This document shows, piece by piece, positions 45,790 through 53,395 of a stretch of 64,000 bases of DNA. A program made the position numbers and the translations under genes. Origin of the DNA: DATFRX01 sp035630615 (GTDB taxonomy: Bacteria > Actinomycetota > Actinomycetes > Propionibacteriales > Nocardioidaceae); the NCBI GenBank assembly GCA_035630615.1, contig DASQKI010000025.1, forward strand, positions 54,611 through 118,610, read 5' to 3'. The first letter of the stretch is position 1. Every line of letters starts with the position of its first letter. Under the pieces are notes generated by a model, which had not been told where the DNA came from, did no database searches, and saw nothing but the letters and a program-made list of their open reading frames with translations.

Positions 45790-45797
45790 GGCATATC

Positions 45798-45815
45798 GGG
45801 CGTCCCGCCCTTTAT
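45798..45815 (+). terminator. Small hairpin terminator after the DUF3068 gene
   Basis: GGGCG (45798-45802) and CGCCC (45806-45810) pair around TCC and are followed by TTTAT. The T-tract overlaps the -10 box of the next gene. Confidence 0.5.
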
Positions 45816-45817
45816 AG
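45812..45817 (+). promoter_or_regulatory. -10 box of a probable leaderless phosphotransferase promoter
   Basis: TATAGT, the best -10 in the window, ends 6 nt before the GTG at 45824, and there is no Shine-Dalgarno. Confidence 0.55.
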
Positions 45818-45823
45818 TGCGGT

Positions 45824-46753
45824 GTGACCATGACGGTACGACCGGATCTCACGGCGGCGATCGAGGGCGCGTTCTCGGTGCGTCCACTCGCTGGTGGATA
45901 CAGCGGTGAGACCTTCCTTGTGGAGCGCCCCGGAGAGCCCGCTGTGCTGCGGGTCTACGGTCGACAGCCGGAGCGGGCCGCGATCGATGCGGCACTGCTG
46001 CACCTGGTCCGCGGGCTGATCCCGGTGCCGCAAGTGCTCGACCTGCGGCGGCCCGACCCATCGGTGCCCGACTCTCCGGCGCACCTGCTGATCAGCTACA
46101 TGCCGGGGGAGCGGCTCGACAACGTCCTCGCCCACGCGCATCCCGATCTCGGCGCGTGGCTCGCGCAGTCGGTCGCCGGCGTACTGACGACGCTTTCGGG
46201 GATCCCGTTCATGCGACCGGCGATGTTTGTCGACTCCGACCTGCGGCTCAGTGGCGACGACGCTCCGGCTGACGGCCTCGTGCCGTGGCTCGACCGGCAC
46301 GTCGGCGTCGGCGGAGGCCTCGGGCACTGGGACCCTGTGCTGCTTCGGGCCCTCCGCGACATGTGCGCCGCGGCCGATGGCTTGCTCGACACCGTGCACC
46401 GCACCTGCCTCGTGCACAGCGACTTCAATCCGAAGAACATCCTGGTCGACCCGGCGTCGGGTCGGGTGACCGCGCTGCTCGACTGGGAGTACGCGCATGC
46501 CGGGTCCCCCTACTCCGACCTCGGCAACCTGTTGCGCTTCGACCGTGGCACGCCGTGGGGGAGGGCAGTGCTCGAACACTTCGTCGCGAACACGCCGGGA
46601 CTCGCCGACGATCCTCTGACGCTTGCCCACGCCAGTGACCTGTGGGCCCTGATCGAGCTCGCCGGGCGGACCGCTCGCGACCCGATCGTCGAGCGCGCCG
46701 ACGCGTTGCTCCAGGCCATCGCGCGCAGCGGCGACCTCAACGCCCGCCTGTGA
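45824..46753 (+). CDS. Aminoglycoside phosphotransferase-family kinase
   Basis: This 309-residue APH/choline-kinase-like protein has a short nucleotide-binding lobe (PLAGGYSGETFLVER), the catalytic loop LVHSDFNPKNILVD with Asp and Asn, and the Mg-binding ALLDWEYAHAGSP, followed by DLGNLLRF. The substrate is unknown; many such proteins phosphorylate small metabolites rather than antibiotics. GTG at 45824 is favoured because it coincides with the predicted transcription start; an ATG follows at 45830. Confidence 0.82.
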   Translation: MTMTVRPDLTAAIEGAFSVRPLAGGYSGETFLVERPGEPAVLRVYGRQPERAAIDAALLHLVRGLIPVPQVLDLRRPDPSVPDSPAHLLISYMPGERLDNVLAHAHPDLGAWLAQSVAGVLTTLSGIPFMRPAMFVDSDLRLSGDDAPADGLVPWLDRHVGVGGGLGHWDPVLLRALRDMCAAADGLLDTVHRTCLVHSDFNPKNILVDPASGRVTALLDWEYAHAGSPYSDLGNLLRFDRGTPWGRAVLEHFVANTPGLADDPLTLAHASDLWALIELAGRTARDPIVERADALLQAIARSGDLNARL

Positions 46754-46784
46754 CGCTGCGGTCCGGCCGATAGCATCCGGAGCC

Positions 46785-48101
46785 ATGATCGCGTCGACGA
46801 ATGCCCCGGTCCCGTTCGCCGAGTCGCACCGTGCACACGCCGAGGGCTTGTGCGCCTTCGTCGACGCGGGGCCGTCACCGTTTCATGTGGTCGACGAAGT
46901 GGCTCGGACCCTCGACGCGGCGGGCTTTCGACGGCTCGCCGAGGTCGACGCCTGGCCGACGGAGCCGGGCCGCTACTTCACCGCGCGCGGCGGTTCGCTG
47001 ATCGCCTGGTCGACCGAATCCGCCGCCGGGCCTACGACACCGTTTCGTATCGTCGGCGGACACACCGACAGCCCGAACCTGCGGGTCAAGCAGCATCCGA
47101 GCCAGTCCCGCGCCGGCTGGGAGGTCGTCGGGCTCGAGCCGTACGGTGGGCCGCTACTCGACTCGTGGCTCGACCGCGACCTCGGGATCTCGGGCCGGGT
47201 CAGCGTCCGCGTCGACCGTCGGATCGAGGAGCGGCTGTTTCGGGTCGACGACCCGGTGCTGCGCGTGGCGCACCTCGCGATCCATCTCGCCGAAAACCGC
47301 AAGGGCCTCGAGCTCAACCCGCAGCAGCATCTCGACGCGGTCTGGGGTGTCGGGTCCGCGCCAGCCGACGTCATCGGGTACGTCGCCGACACCCTCGAAG
47401 TCGGACCGGCCGACGTCCTCGGTTGGGAGCTGATGGCGCACGACCTGACACCGAGTCGCCTCGTCGGCCGCGACGGCGACCTGCTCGCGGCGCCACGGCT
47501 CGACAACCAGGGCACCTGCTACGCCGGCACCCAGGCCCTGCTCGAAGCCGTCGACGAGGCCCGCGACGTTGTCCCGATGCTCGTGTTGTTCGACCACGAA
47601 GAGGTGGGCAGCATGTCGGATCGCGGCGCCCACAGCGACCTTCTCGGGTCGACCCTCGAGCGCGTCGTACTTGCCGCCGGGGGAGACCGACAGGACTACC
47701 TCCGTGCCATCGCCGGTTCGATCTGTGCCTCCGGCGACATGTCGCACGCGACGCATCCCAACTACGCCGAGCGGCACGAGCCGGCGCACCGAATCCAGGC
47801 CGGCGGCGGTCCGGTCCTCAAGGTGCACTACCAGCTGCGCTATGCGACCGACGCACCCGGTGCGGCCGCCTTTGCCGCAGCGTGCGACCAGGCCGACGTG
47901 CCCTGGCAGCGCTACATGCACCGCGCCGATTTGCCTTGCGGGTCTACCGTGGGACCCATCACCGCAGGAAGGGTAGGTATCACCACTGTTGACGTCGGAG
48001 CGCCGCAGTTGGCTATGCACTCGGCACGCGAACTGATGGCCGCGGTCGACGTCGCGTTATACGTCGGGGCGCTGCGCGCCTTTCTCGCTCCGGCGGCGTA
48101 G
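46785..48101 (+). CDS. M18-family aminopeptidase
   Basis: This 438-residue dinuclear zinc peptidase has metal and catalytic motifs IVGGHTDSPNLRVK, DNQGTCYAG, LFDHEEVGS and SGDMSHATHPNY, in the order and spacing of ApeB/aspartyl aminopeptidase. It removes N-terminal acidic residues from peptides in the cytosol. TAGCAT at 46771-46776 lies 8 nt before the ATG, again suggesting a leaderless mRNA, although CCGGAG could also act as a close ribosome-binding site. Confidence 0.92.
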   Translation: MIASTNAPVPFAESHRAHAEGLCAFVDAGPSPFHVVDEVARTLDAAGFRRLAEVDAWPTEPGRYFTARGGSLIAWSTESAAGPTTPFRIVGGHTDSPNLRVKQHPSQSRAGWEVVGLEPYGGPLLDSWLDRDLGISGRVSVRVDRRIEERLFRVDDPVLRVAHLAIHLAENRKGLELNPQQHLDAVWGVGSAPADVIGYVADTLEVGPADVLGWELMAHDLTPSRLVGRDGDLLAAPRLDNQGTCYAGTQALLEAVDEARDVVPMLVLFDHEEVGSMSDRGAHSDLLGSTLERVVLAAGGDRQDYLRAIAGSICASGDMSHATHPNYAERHEPAHRIQAGGGPVLKVHYQLRYATDAPGAAAFAAACDQADVPWQRYMHRADLPCGSTVGPITAGRVGITTVDVGAPQLAMHSARELMAAVDVALYVGALRAFLAPAA

Positions 48102-48113
48102 CGGCAACCCGCG

Positions 48114-48143
48114 TTGACCGGGTCGTGCCCGCCCCCGTACGCT
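48114..48143 (+). promoter_or_regulatory. rpsA promoter
   Basis: TTGACC (48114-48119) and TACGCT (48138-48143) are spaced by 18 bp, the best classical -35/-10 pair in the window. Transcription would start near 48150, giving a leader of about 175 nt before the rpsA ATG. Confidence 0.65.
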
Positions 48144-48183
48144 GACAGTTGCGCTATGAGCCTGTACGGCCCCCAGACCTAGT

Positions 48184-48250
48184 GGGTTCGTGCTCGCGCC
48201 ATGTCGACCAATGGATGGTCGCCGCGTTGTCGGCGGCCTCACCCGAACCC
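48184..48250 (+). promoter_or_regulatory. Branched RNA structure in the rpsA leader
   Basis: GGGTTCG (48184-48190) pairs with CGAACCC (48244-48250), closing a junction that contains two hairpins: GACCA/TGGTC (48206-48210 / 48216-48220) and GCCGC/GCGGC (48221-48225 / 48233-48237). All three stems are perfect. Ribosomal protein S1 is known to repress its own mRNA through leader structure in E. coli; an analogous role here is inference. Confidence 0.45.
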
Positions 48251-48324
48251 TCGGCAGATCGCGATTTAGGGGCTTGTCGCGCGCCCAACGACAGCCAGAT
48301 GACCCATCGGAGCCCATCCCCAAC

Positions 48325-49818
48325 ATGACGAGCAGTATCGAGGCACCTCCGGAGCAAGAGACGCCGCAGGTAGCGGTCAACGACATCGGCACAGAGGACG
48401 CCTTCCTCGCAGCGGTCGACGAGACCATCAAGTACTTCAATGACGGCGACATCGTGGACGGCACGATCGTCAAGGTCGATCGAGACGAAGTCCTGCTCGA
48501 CATCGGCTACAAGACCGAAGGGGTCATTCCCTCTCGCGAGCTTTCGATCAAGCACGACGTCGATCCGCATGACGTCGTCGCGGTCGGCGACAAGGTCGAG
48601 GCGCTTGTCCTTCAGAAGGAGGACAAAGAAGGTCGGCTGATCCTGTCCAAGAAGCGCGCACAATACGAGCGCGCCTGGGGCACGATCGAGAAGCTCAAGG
48701 AAGAGGACGGCGTCGTCACCGGCACGGTGATCGAGGTCGTCAAGGGCGGCCTGATCCTCGACATCGGCCTGCGCGGCTTCCTGCCCGCGTCGCTGGTCGA
48801 GATGCGCCGGGTCCGCGACCTCCAGCCCTACGTGGGCCGCGAGATCGAGGCCAAGATCATCGAGCTCGACAAGAACCGCAACAACGTGGTGCTGTCCCGT
48901 CGCGCTTGGCTCGAGCAGACGCAGTCCGAGGTCCGGCAAAACTTCCTCACCCAGCTGGCCAAGGGCCAGATCCGCAAGGGCGTCGTGTCGAGCATCGTCA
49001 ACTTCGGTGCCTTCGTCGACCTCGGTGGCGTCGACGGTCTGGTCCACGTCTCGGAGCTGTCCTGGAAGCACATCGACCACCCGAGCGAGGTCGTTCAGGT
49101 GGGCGACGAGGTCACGGTCGAGGTGCTCGACGTCGACATGGAGCGCGAGCGGGTTTCGCTGTCGCTCAAGGCGACCCAGGAAGACCCGTGGCAGCACTTC
49201 GCTCGTACGCACCAGATCGGCCAGATCGTGCCGGGCAAGGTCACCAAGCTCGTCCCGTTCGGCGCGTTCGTTCGCGTCGAGGAGGGCATCGAGGGCCTGG
49301 TGCACATCTCAGAGTTGGCCGAGCGCCACGTCGAGATTCCCGAGCAGGTCGTCCAGGTCGGCGACGACGTCATGGTCAAGATCATCGACATCGACCTCGA
49401 GCGGCGTCGCATCTCGCTGTCGCTCAAGCAGGCCAACGAGTCGGCATTGGCCTCTGACGAGGAGTTCGACCCCACGCTTTACGGCATGACGAGCAGCTAC
49501 GACGAGCAGGGCAATTACGTCTATCCCGAGGGCTTCGACCCCGACACCGGCGAGTGGCTTGACGGCTACGAGGAGCAGCGTGCCGTCTGGGAGGAGCAGT
49601 ACGCCGAGGCCCACGCGCGCTGGGAGGCCCACAAGAAGCAGGTGGCCGACGCCCAGCAGGCCGACCAGAAGACCGACGACGACGAAGGCGCTGGCGACGA
49701 ATACACGTCATCGCCGCCGTCGACGGCGGCGGTCACGCCCGGCCCGGAGGCGGAGGGTGCTCTGGCATCCGACGAGGCGCTTCAGGCGCTCCGGGAGAAA
49801 CTCACCGGCCAAGGCTGA
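48325..49818 (+). CDS. rpsA: 30S ribosomal protein S1
   Basis: This 497-residue protein has four S1 RNA-binding domains (about residues 36-105, 122-187, 208-276 and 293-362), e.g. GTIVKVDRDEVLLDIGYKTEG and GVVSSIVNFGAFVDLGGVDG. A glutamate/alanine-rich C-terminal tail follows. Four domains, rather than the six of E. coli, is usual in actinobacteria. GGAG sits 12 nt before the ATG, a weak site, as is common for S1 mRNAs. Gene order polA-rpsA-coaE is conserved in actinobacteria. Confidence 0.96.
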   Translation: MTSSIEAPPEQETPQVAVNDIGTEDAFLAAVDETIKYFNDGDIVDGTIVKVDRDEVLLDIGYKTEGVIPSRELSIKHDVDPHDVVAVGDKVEALVLQKEDKEGRLILSKKRAQYERAWGTIEKLKEEDGVVTGTVIEVVKGGLILDIGLRGFLPASLVEMRRVRDLQPYVGREIEAKIIELDKNRNNVVLSRRAWLEQTQSEVRQNFLTQLAKGQIRKGVVSSIVNFGAFVDLGGVDGLVHVSELSWKHIDHPSEVVQVGDEVTVEVLDVDMERERVSLSLKATQEDPWQHFARTHQIGQIVPGKVTKLVPFGAFVRVEEGIEGLVHISELAERHVEIPEQVVQVGDDVMVKIIDIDLERRRISLSLKQANESALASDEEFDPTLYGMTSSYDEQGNYVYPEGFDPDTGEWLDGYEEQRAVWEEQYAEAHARWEAHKKQVADAQQADQKTDDDEGAGDEYTSSPPSTAAVTPGPEAEGALASDEALQALREKLTGQG

Positions 49819-49838
49819 CCGCGCGACTCACAACATGG

Positions 49839-49878
49839 CGAAAGCCCCGCTCCCTCTCGATGAGGGTCGGGGCTTTCG
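49839..49878. terminator. Bidirectional hairpin terminator between rpsA and the 57-aa gene
   Basis: Arms 49839-49849 (CGAAAGCCCCG) and 49868-49878 (CGGGGCTTTCG) are perfect 11-bp complements. The loop contains a nested CCCTC/GAGGG stem. The arm ends AAAG/CTTT give short A and T tracts on both sides, suiting the convergent genes. Confidence 0.85.
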
Positions 49879-49893
49879 GCTGTCAGGGCTCGG

Positions 49894-50067
49894 TCAGCGA
49901 GCCAGTCGGTTGAGGGTGACGGCGCGGTTCTCGCTGTCGTCGGACAGACTGCGAGGCGCCGGGCGGTGTCCGTAGCCGTCGCCACGGATCACATGGTTGA
50001 GTTCCAGGACCACGGCCGCCACGGCGACCAGGGCCAGGAAGAGTACGAAGGCGATGGCGATGTCCAT
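49894..50067 (-). CDS. Small single-helix membrane protein
   Basis: This 57-residue protein begins with a hydrophobic helix (residues 2-23) and continues with a polar, basic tail (HVIRGDGYGHRPAPR). The ATG at 50067 lacks a Shine-Dalgarno; CAGAAT lies 7 nt upstream of it, consistent with leaderless expression. No family recognised. It is divergent from the GlxA-type regulator and shares its palindrome-rich intergenic region, so it may be the regulator's target. Confidence 0.55.
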   Translation of the reverse strand: MDIAIAFVLFLALVAVAAVVLELNHVIRGDGYGHRPAPRSLSDDSENRAVTLNRLAR

Positions 50068-50139
50068 GGCAGATATTCTGCCTGTATCGAGATCCTGCCA
50101 CCAGTGGCAGAGATGCCATGTATAGTCGATATCCTGCCA
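50068..50139. promoter_or_regulatory. Clustered palindromes: likely operators of the GlxA-type regulator
   Basis: Three inverted repeats lie in 51 bp: GGCAGATATTCTGCC (50068-50082), CTGCCAC-CA-GTGGCAG (50095-50110) and GGCA-GAGA-TGCC (50107-50118). TCCTGCCA or its relative recurs at 50093-50100 and 50132-50139 as a direct repeat. TATAGT at 50121-50126 is a good -10 for the regulator, which has its GGGAGG site before 50155. All sites share the TGCC/GGCA core, so one dimeric protein binding several of them is the simplest reading. Confidence 0.6.
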
Positions 50140-50154
50140 ACCCTGGGAGGGGCC

Positions 50155-51123
50155 ATGCTGACCAATGTCGCTGCTGTCGTCTTCGACGGAGTCGCCCCTT
50201 TTGAGCTGGGGGTTCTGTGTGAGGCCTGGGGGATCGATCGCCGTCCGCAGGGCGTGCCTTACACCGATTTCGCCGTATGTTCCGAGCGGCCCGGCAAGGT
50301 CGCGACCTCGATGGGTTTCGACCTCGAGGTCCATCACGGTCTGGAGCGGATCGAGGCGGCCGACCTGGTCGCCGTGCCGGCGATGCCGCGTGACAAGCCG
50401 GTGCCGCTCGCGGTCGTCGACGCGCTCCAGGCTGCCCACGAGCGCGGAGCCCGCATCATGTCGGTGTGCGTCGGCGCCTTCACGCTGGGCGCTGCCGGCC
50501 TCCTCGACGGGCGGCCGTGCACGACTCACTGGCTTTACTCCGACGAGCTCGCCGAGCGCTTCCCGCTCGCCAAGGTCGACCCCGGAGTCCTCTATGTCGA
50601 CTCCGACCCGGTCATCACGAGCGCCGGATCGGCCGCCGGCCTCGATGCGTGTCTGCATCTGATGCGCAAGGAGTGGGGCGCTCGCGCGGCCAACATGGCG
50701 GCCCGTCGCATGGTCGTGCCGCCGCAGCGCGACGGTGGGCAGGCCCAATACCTGCGGACGCCGGTGCCGCCATCGGAGGCGGAGACGCTCAATCCGTTGC
50801 TGACCTGGATTGTGGAGCATCTCGGCCAGCGGCACTCGGTCCAGGAGCTGGCGGAGCGAGTGCACATGTCGGCCCGGACGTTCGCCCGCCGGTTCCGCGA
50901 CGAGACCGGGACGACGCCGCATCAGTGGATCACCCAGCAGCGAGTACAGCGAGCCGAGGAGCTTCTCGAGCGCACGGAGCTGCCGGTCGACCAGATCGCC
51001 TCCGAGGTCGGGTTCGGCAACGCGGCGTCGCTGCGGCACCACTTCGGTCAGATTCGCGGCACGTCGCCGCAGTCCTACCGCCAGACCTTCGGCCGCGCGC
51101 AGGAGTCCGAAGCCAAGCACTGA
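50155..51123 (+). CDS. GlxA-family transcriptional regulator (DJ-1/PfpI domain plus AraC-type HTH)
   Basis: This 322-residue regulator has an N-terminal DJ-1/PfpI-like domain (about 1-190; VVFDGVAPFELGVLCEAWG, IMSVCVGAFTLGAAGLLDG with the elbow Cys) and a C-terminal AraC/XylS double HTH (about 225-315; HSVQELAERVHMSARTFAR, DQIASEVGFGNAASLRHHF). The ligand is unknown. GGGAGG precedes the ATG. It is divergent from the 57-aa gene across the palindrome cluster, suggesting autoregulation. Confidence 0.9.
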   Translation: MLTNVAAVVFDGVAPFELGVLCEAWGIDRRPQGVPYTDFAVCSERPGKVATSMGFDLEVHHGLERIEAADLVAVPAMPRDKPVPLAVVDALQAAHERGARIMSVCVGAFTLGAAGLLDGRPCTTHWLYSDELAERFPLAKVDPGVLYVDSDPVITSAGSAAGLDACLHLMRKEWGARAANMAARRMVVPPQRDGGQAQYLRTPVPPSEAETLNPLLTWIVEHLGQRHSVQELAERVHMSARTFARRFRDETGTTPHQWITQQRVQRAEELLERTELPVDQIASEVGFGNAASLRHHFGQIRGTSPQSYRQTFGRAQESEAKH

Positions 51124-51144
51124 CTCGTACGCCCGCATCGGTAC

Positions 51145-51456
51145 ACCGGAGTGGCCGTCTGCGATGCGACCGGCTACTGCGGCCACAGGGCTGGTTCGTC
51201 ATCGGCGGCACCAAGTGCCAGCTCGCCATCGGTCGCAGGGATGATTGCCGCTGCCGGCGACGCCGACTCATACGACGGCGCCGACCTCTACGCCCACGCG
51301 GGTACGGATGTGCTGCACGACGTTGTCGCGGGCGACAACGTCACGTCGTTCCGCTGTGGCGGCAGCTACATCTGCCACGCCAGACCGGGCTACGACGCAC
51401 CGACCGGCATTGGTACGCCGCACGGCATCGACGCCTTCACCGACGTCGTGCCGTGA
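51145..51456 (+). pseudogene. Remnant of a secreted serine-peptidase-like gene (C-terminal fragment)
   Basis: The end of the fragment matches the C-terminus of secreted S8/S53-like peptidases: CHARPGYDAPTGIGTPHGIDAF. Around 51190 GWFVIGGT reads in one frame and SASSPSVAGMIAAAG in another. They join into the catalytic-Ser motif GGTSASSP only if one extra A at the AAGT near 51210 is removed. An upstream shift separates AVCDATGYCGHR from GWFV. No signal peptide or N-terminal catalytic domain is present upstream. It is a broken, truncated relic. Confidence 0.6.
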
Positions 51457-51595
51457 CCTGCTTCGGGTCCTGGGGATATCGGCATCCCCAGGACCGAGCA
51501 GTGTCATGGCAGGAAGTCTGCCCATATCCGCGTTACCCACCCCTCTCCGGATGACGGAGGACTGCGCAGATCCATGACGGGCACGTGCGTCCCGC

Positions 51596-51601
51596 TACCC
51601 T
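51596..51601 (+). promoter_or_regulatory. -10 box of a probable leaderless coaE promoter
   Basis: TACCCT ends 6 nt before the coaE GTG at 51608, and no Shine-Dalgarno is present. Confidence 0.5.
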
Positions 51602-51607
51602 GACTCG

Positions 51608-52207
51608 GTGCTTCGGATCGGACTCACCGGCGGCATCGGCTCGGGCAAGAGCGAGGTCAGCCGGCGGCTCGCGGCCCGCGGGGTGATCGTGATCGACGCC
51701 GACAAGCTGGCCCGTGAGGTCGTCGAGCCCGGTACGGACGGCCTCGCGGAGGTCGTCGAGGCGTTCGGCGCCGACGTACTCGCTGCCGACGGGTCGCTGG
51801 ATCGTCCGGCGCTCGGTGCCCGCGTGTTCGGCGACGACGCGGCTCGGGCGCGTTTGGAGGCGATCATCCACCCGCGGGTGCGCGCCCGCGGGACCGAATT
51901 GGAGGCCGCGGCCGGACCGGATGACGTCGTCGTCCACGACATCCCGCTGCTGGTAGAGACCGGTCAGGCCGACAGGTTTGACGGCATCATCGTGGTGGAC
52001 GCGCCGGTGGAGGCTCAGGTGGAGCGGCTGGTGGGTCGGCGCGGGATGGCCGAGGCGCAGGCGCGGGAGCGGATCGCGGCTCAGGCGAGCCGAGAGCAGC
52101 GAACCGGCGTCGCCGACTGGGTCGTCGACAACACCGGTTCGTTGGATGATCTCGAGGCGGCCGTGGCGCGGGTCTGGAAGGAGCTTCGAGCCCGCGCCGA
52201 CGGGTGA
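51608..52207 (+). CDS. coaE: Dephospho-CoA kinase
   Basis: This 199-residue enzyme phosphorylates dephospho-CoA in the last step of CoA synthesis. The P-loop is GLTGGIGSGKSEV (residues 5-17), followed by VIVIDADKLAREVVEPG, the lid-region HPRVRARG, and DIPLLVETG. There is no fused C-terminal domain of the kind found in mycobacteria. It abuts the convergent sigma-factor gene with zero spacing between stop codons. Confidence 0.95.
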   Translation: MLRIGLTGGIGSGKSEVSRRLAARGVIVIDADKLAREVVEPGTDGLAEVVEAFGADVLAADGSLDRPALGARVFGDDAARARLEAIIHPRVRARGTELEAAAGPDDVVVHDIPLLVETGQADRFDGIIVVDAPVEAQVERLVGRRGMAEAQARERIAAQASREQRTGVADWVVDNTGSLDDLEAAVARVWKELRARADG

Positions 52208-53197
52208 TCAGGCCGCCAGGTCGGGATCGACGAGGCGACGCAGTCGCGACAGCGCCTCGCGCTCGAGCTGGCGCACCCGCTCGGCCGAGATGCCGTGCCG
52301 CGCACCGATGTCGGCCAGCTTGTGCTGGCGTCCGTCGAGCAGGCCGTAGCGGGCCTTGATGATGTCGGCTTCGCGCTCGCCGAGCTTGTCGATCATCGCC
52401 GTCAAGCGGTCCCGCGACTCGACATCGAGGAACGTCACGTCCGGGCCCGGCGTGGTCTCCCGAGCGACCAGGTCGCCGAGCGACGTGTCGCCTTCCTCGT
52501 CGACAGGGGTGTCGAGGCTCACGTGGTCGCGTCCCCAAGACACCAGGTCGAGGACCCGGTCGACGTCCATGCCGAGCTCATCGGCGATCTCCGTAGGCTC
52601 CGGCTCGCGGCCGAGAGTCCGCTCCAGGGTGCGCCTGGCGGCGCCGACCTGGTTGAGCTCCTCGACGACATGCACCGGAAGCCGCACGACGCGGCCCTGC
52701 TGCGCGATACCGCGGGTGATCGCCTGTCGGATCCACCACGTCGCGTACGTCGAAAACTTGAAGCCCTTGGCGTAGTCGAACTTCTCCACGGCCCGGATCA
52801 GACCCGTGTTGCCCTCCTGGACCAGGTCGAGCAGCGGCATCTGTGACCGTCCGTACTTGCGGGCGATAGAGACGACCAAGCGTAGGTTGGCGTTGATGAA
52901 CTCCTGGAGAGCGCGCTGGCCGTCGGCGGCGATCCATTCGAGCTCTTCCTTCGTGGCGCTGCCGGGCGCTCCACCCTTGCGGCGACCGACCCGACCCTCG
53001 GCCAGAAGGCTCTCCGCCATCAGACCGGCCTCGATGGCCTTGCTCAGCTCGACCTCGCGCGCAGCGTCGAGGAGCGGTGTGCGGGCTATCTCGTCGAGGT
53101 ACATCCCGACGCTGTCGCGTCCCTCGCTCGCCTCACGGGAACGCCGCGACTCGCGGGCCGACTCGGTCGACTCGCGGGCGATGGTGGCCGTACTCAT
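52208..53197 (-). CDS. Group 2 (SigB/Hrd-like) RNA polymerase sigma factor
   Basis: This 329-residue sigma70 protein has region 1.2 (DSVGMYLDEIARTPLL), region 2 (NLRLVVSIARKYGRS, FDYAKGFKFSTYATWWIRQ), region 3 (VRLPVHVVEELNQVGAARR) and region 4 HTH (HKLADIGARHGISAERVRQLE). It lacks region 1.1. The sequence is close to the principal sigma factor 8 kb downstream, so it should recognise similar promoters, probably in stress or stationary phase. Its Ser/Arg/Glu-rich N-terminus is unusual. GAGGAG lies 12 nt before the ATG. Confidence 0.92.
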   Translation of the reverse strand: MSTATIARESTESARESRRSREASEGRDSVGMYLDEIARTPLLDAAREVELSKAIEAGLMAESLLAEGRVGRRKGGAPGSATKEELEWIAADGQRALQEFINANLRLVVSIARKYGRSQMPLLDLVQEGNTGLIRAVEKFDYAKGFKFSTYATWWIRQAITRGIAQQGRVVRLPVHVVEELNQVGAARRTLERTLGREPEPTEIADELGMDVDRVLDLVSWGRDHVSLDTPVDEEGDTSLGDLVARETTPGPDVTFLDVESRDRLTAMIDKLGEREADIIKARYGLLDGRQHKLADIGARHGISAERVRQLEREALSRLRRLVDPDLAA

Positions 53198-53395
53198 GCG
53201 GCGATCACACTCCTCTCACGGCCGGGCCCCCTGGCACCGGCACACTTCCTATAACGCACGAACACCCTCGTGAGATTCCGTACCCTTCCCACTGTGATGT
53301 AGACGTCGTACCCAGAAGACGTCCCGCGCCGAGGGGAAGTTGCCGCTCTCAGTGCTTTCTCAGCACGCCGTCAGCCGCTGTTCATCTGCGCGTCG

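Noticed and set aside
48190..48324. Upstream start extending rpsA by 45 residues
   Set aside because: The extension is Arg/Pro-rich and unlike S1 proteins; the region forms conserved-looking stems and follows a good promoter.
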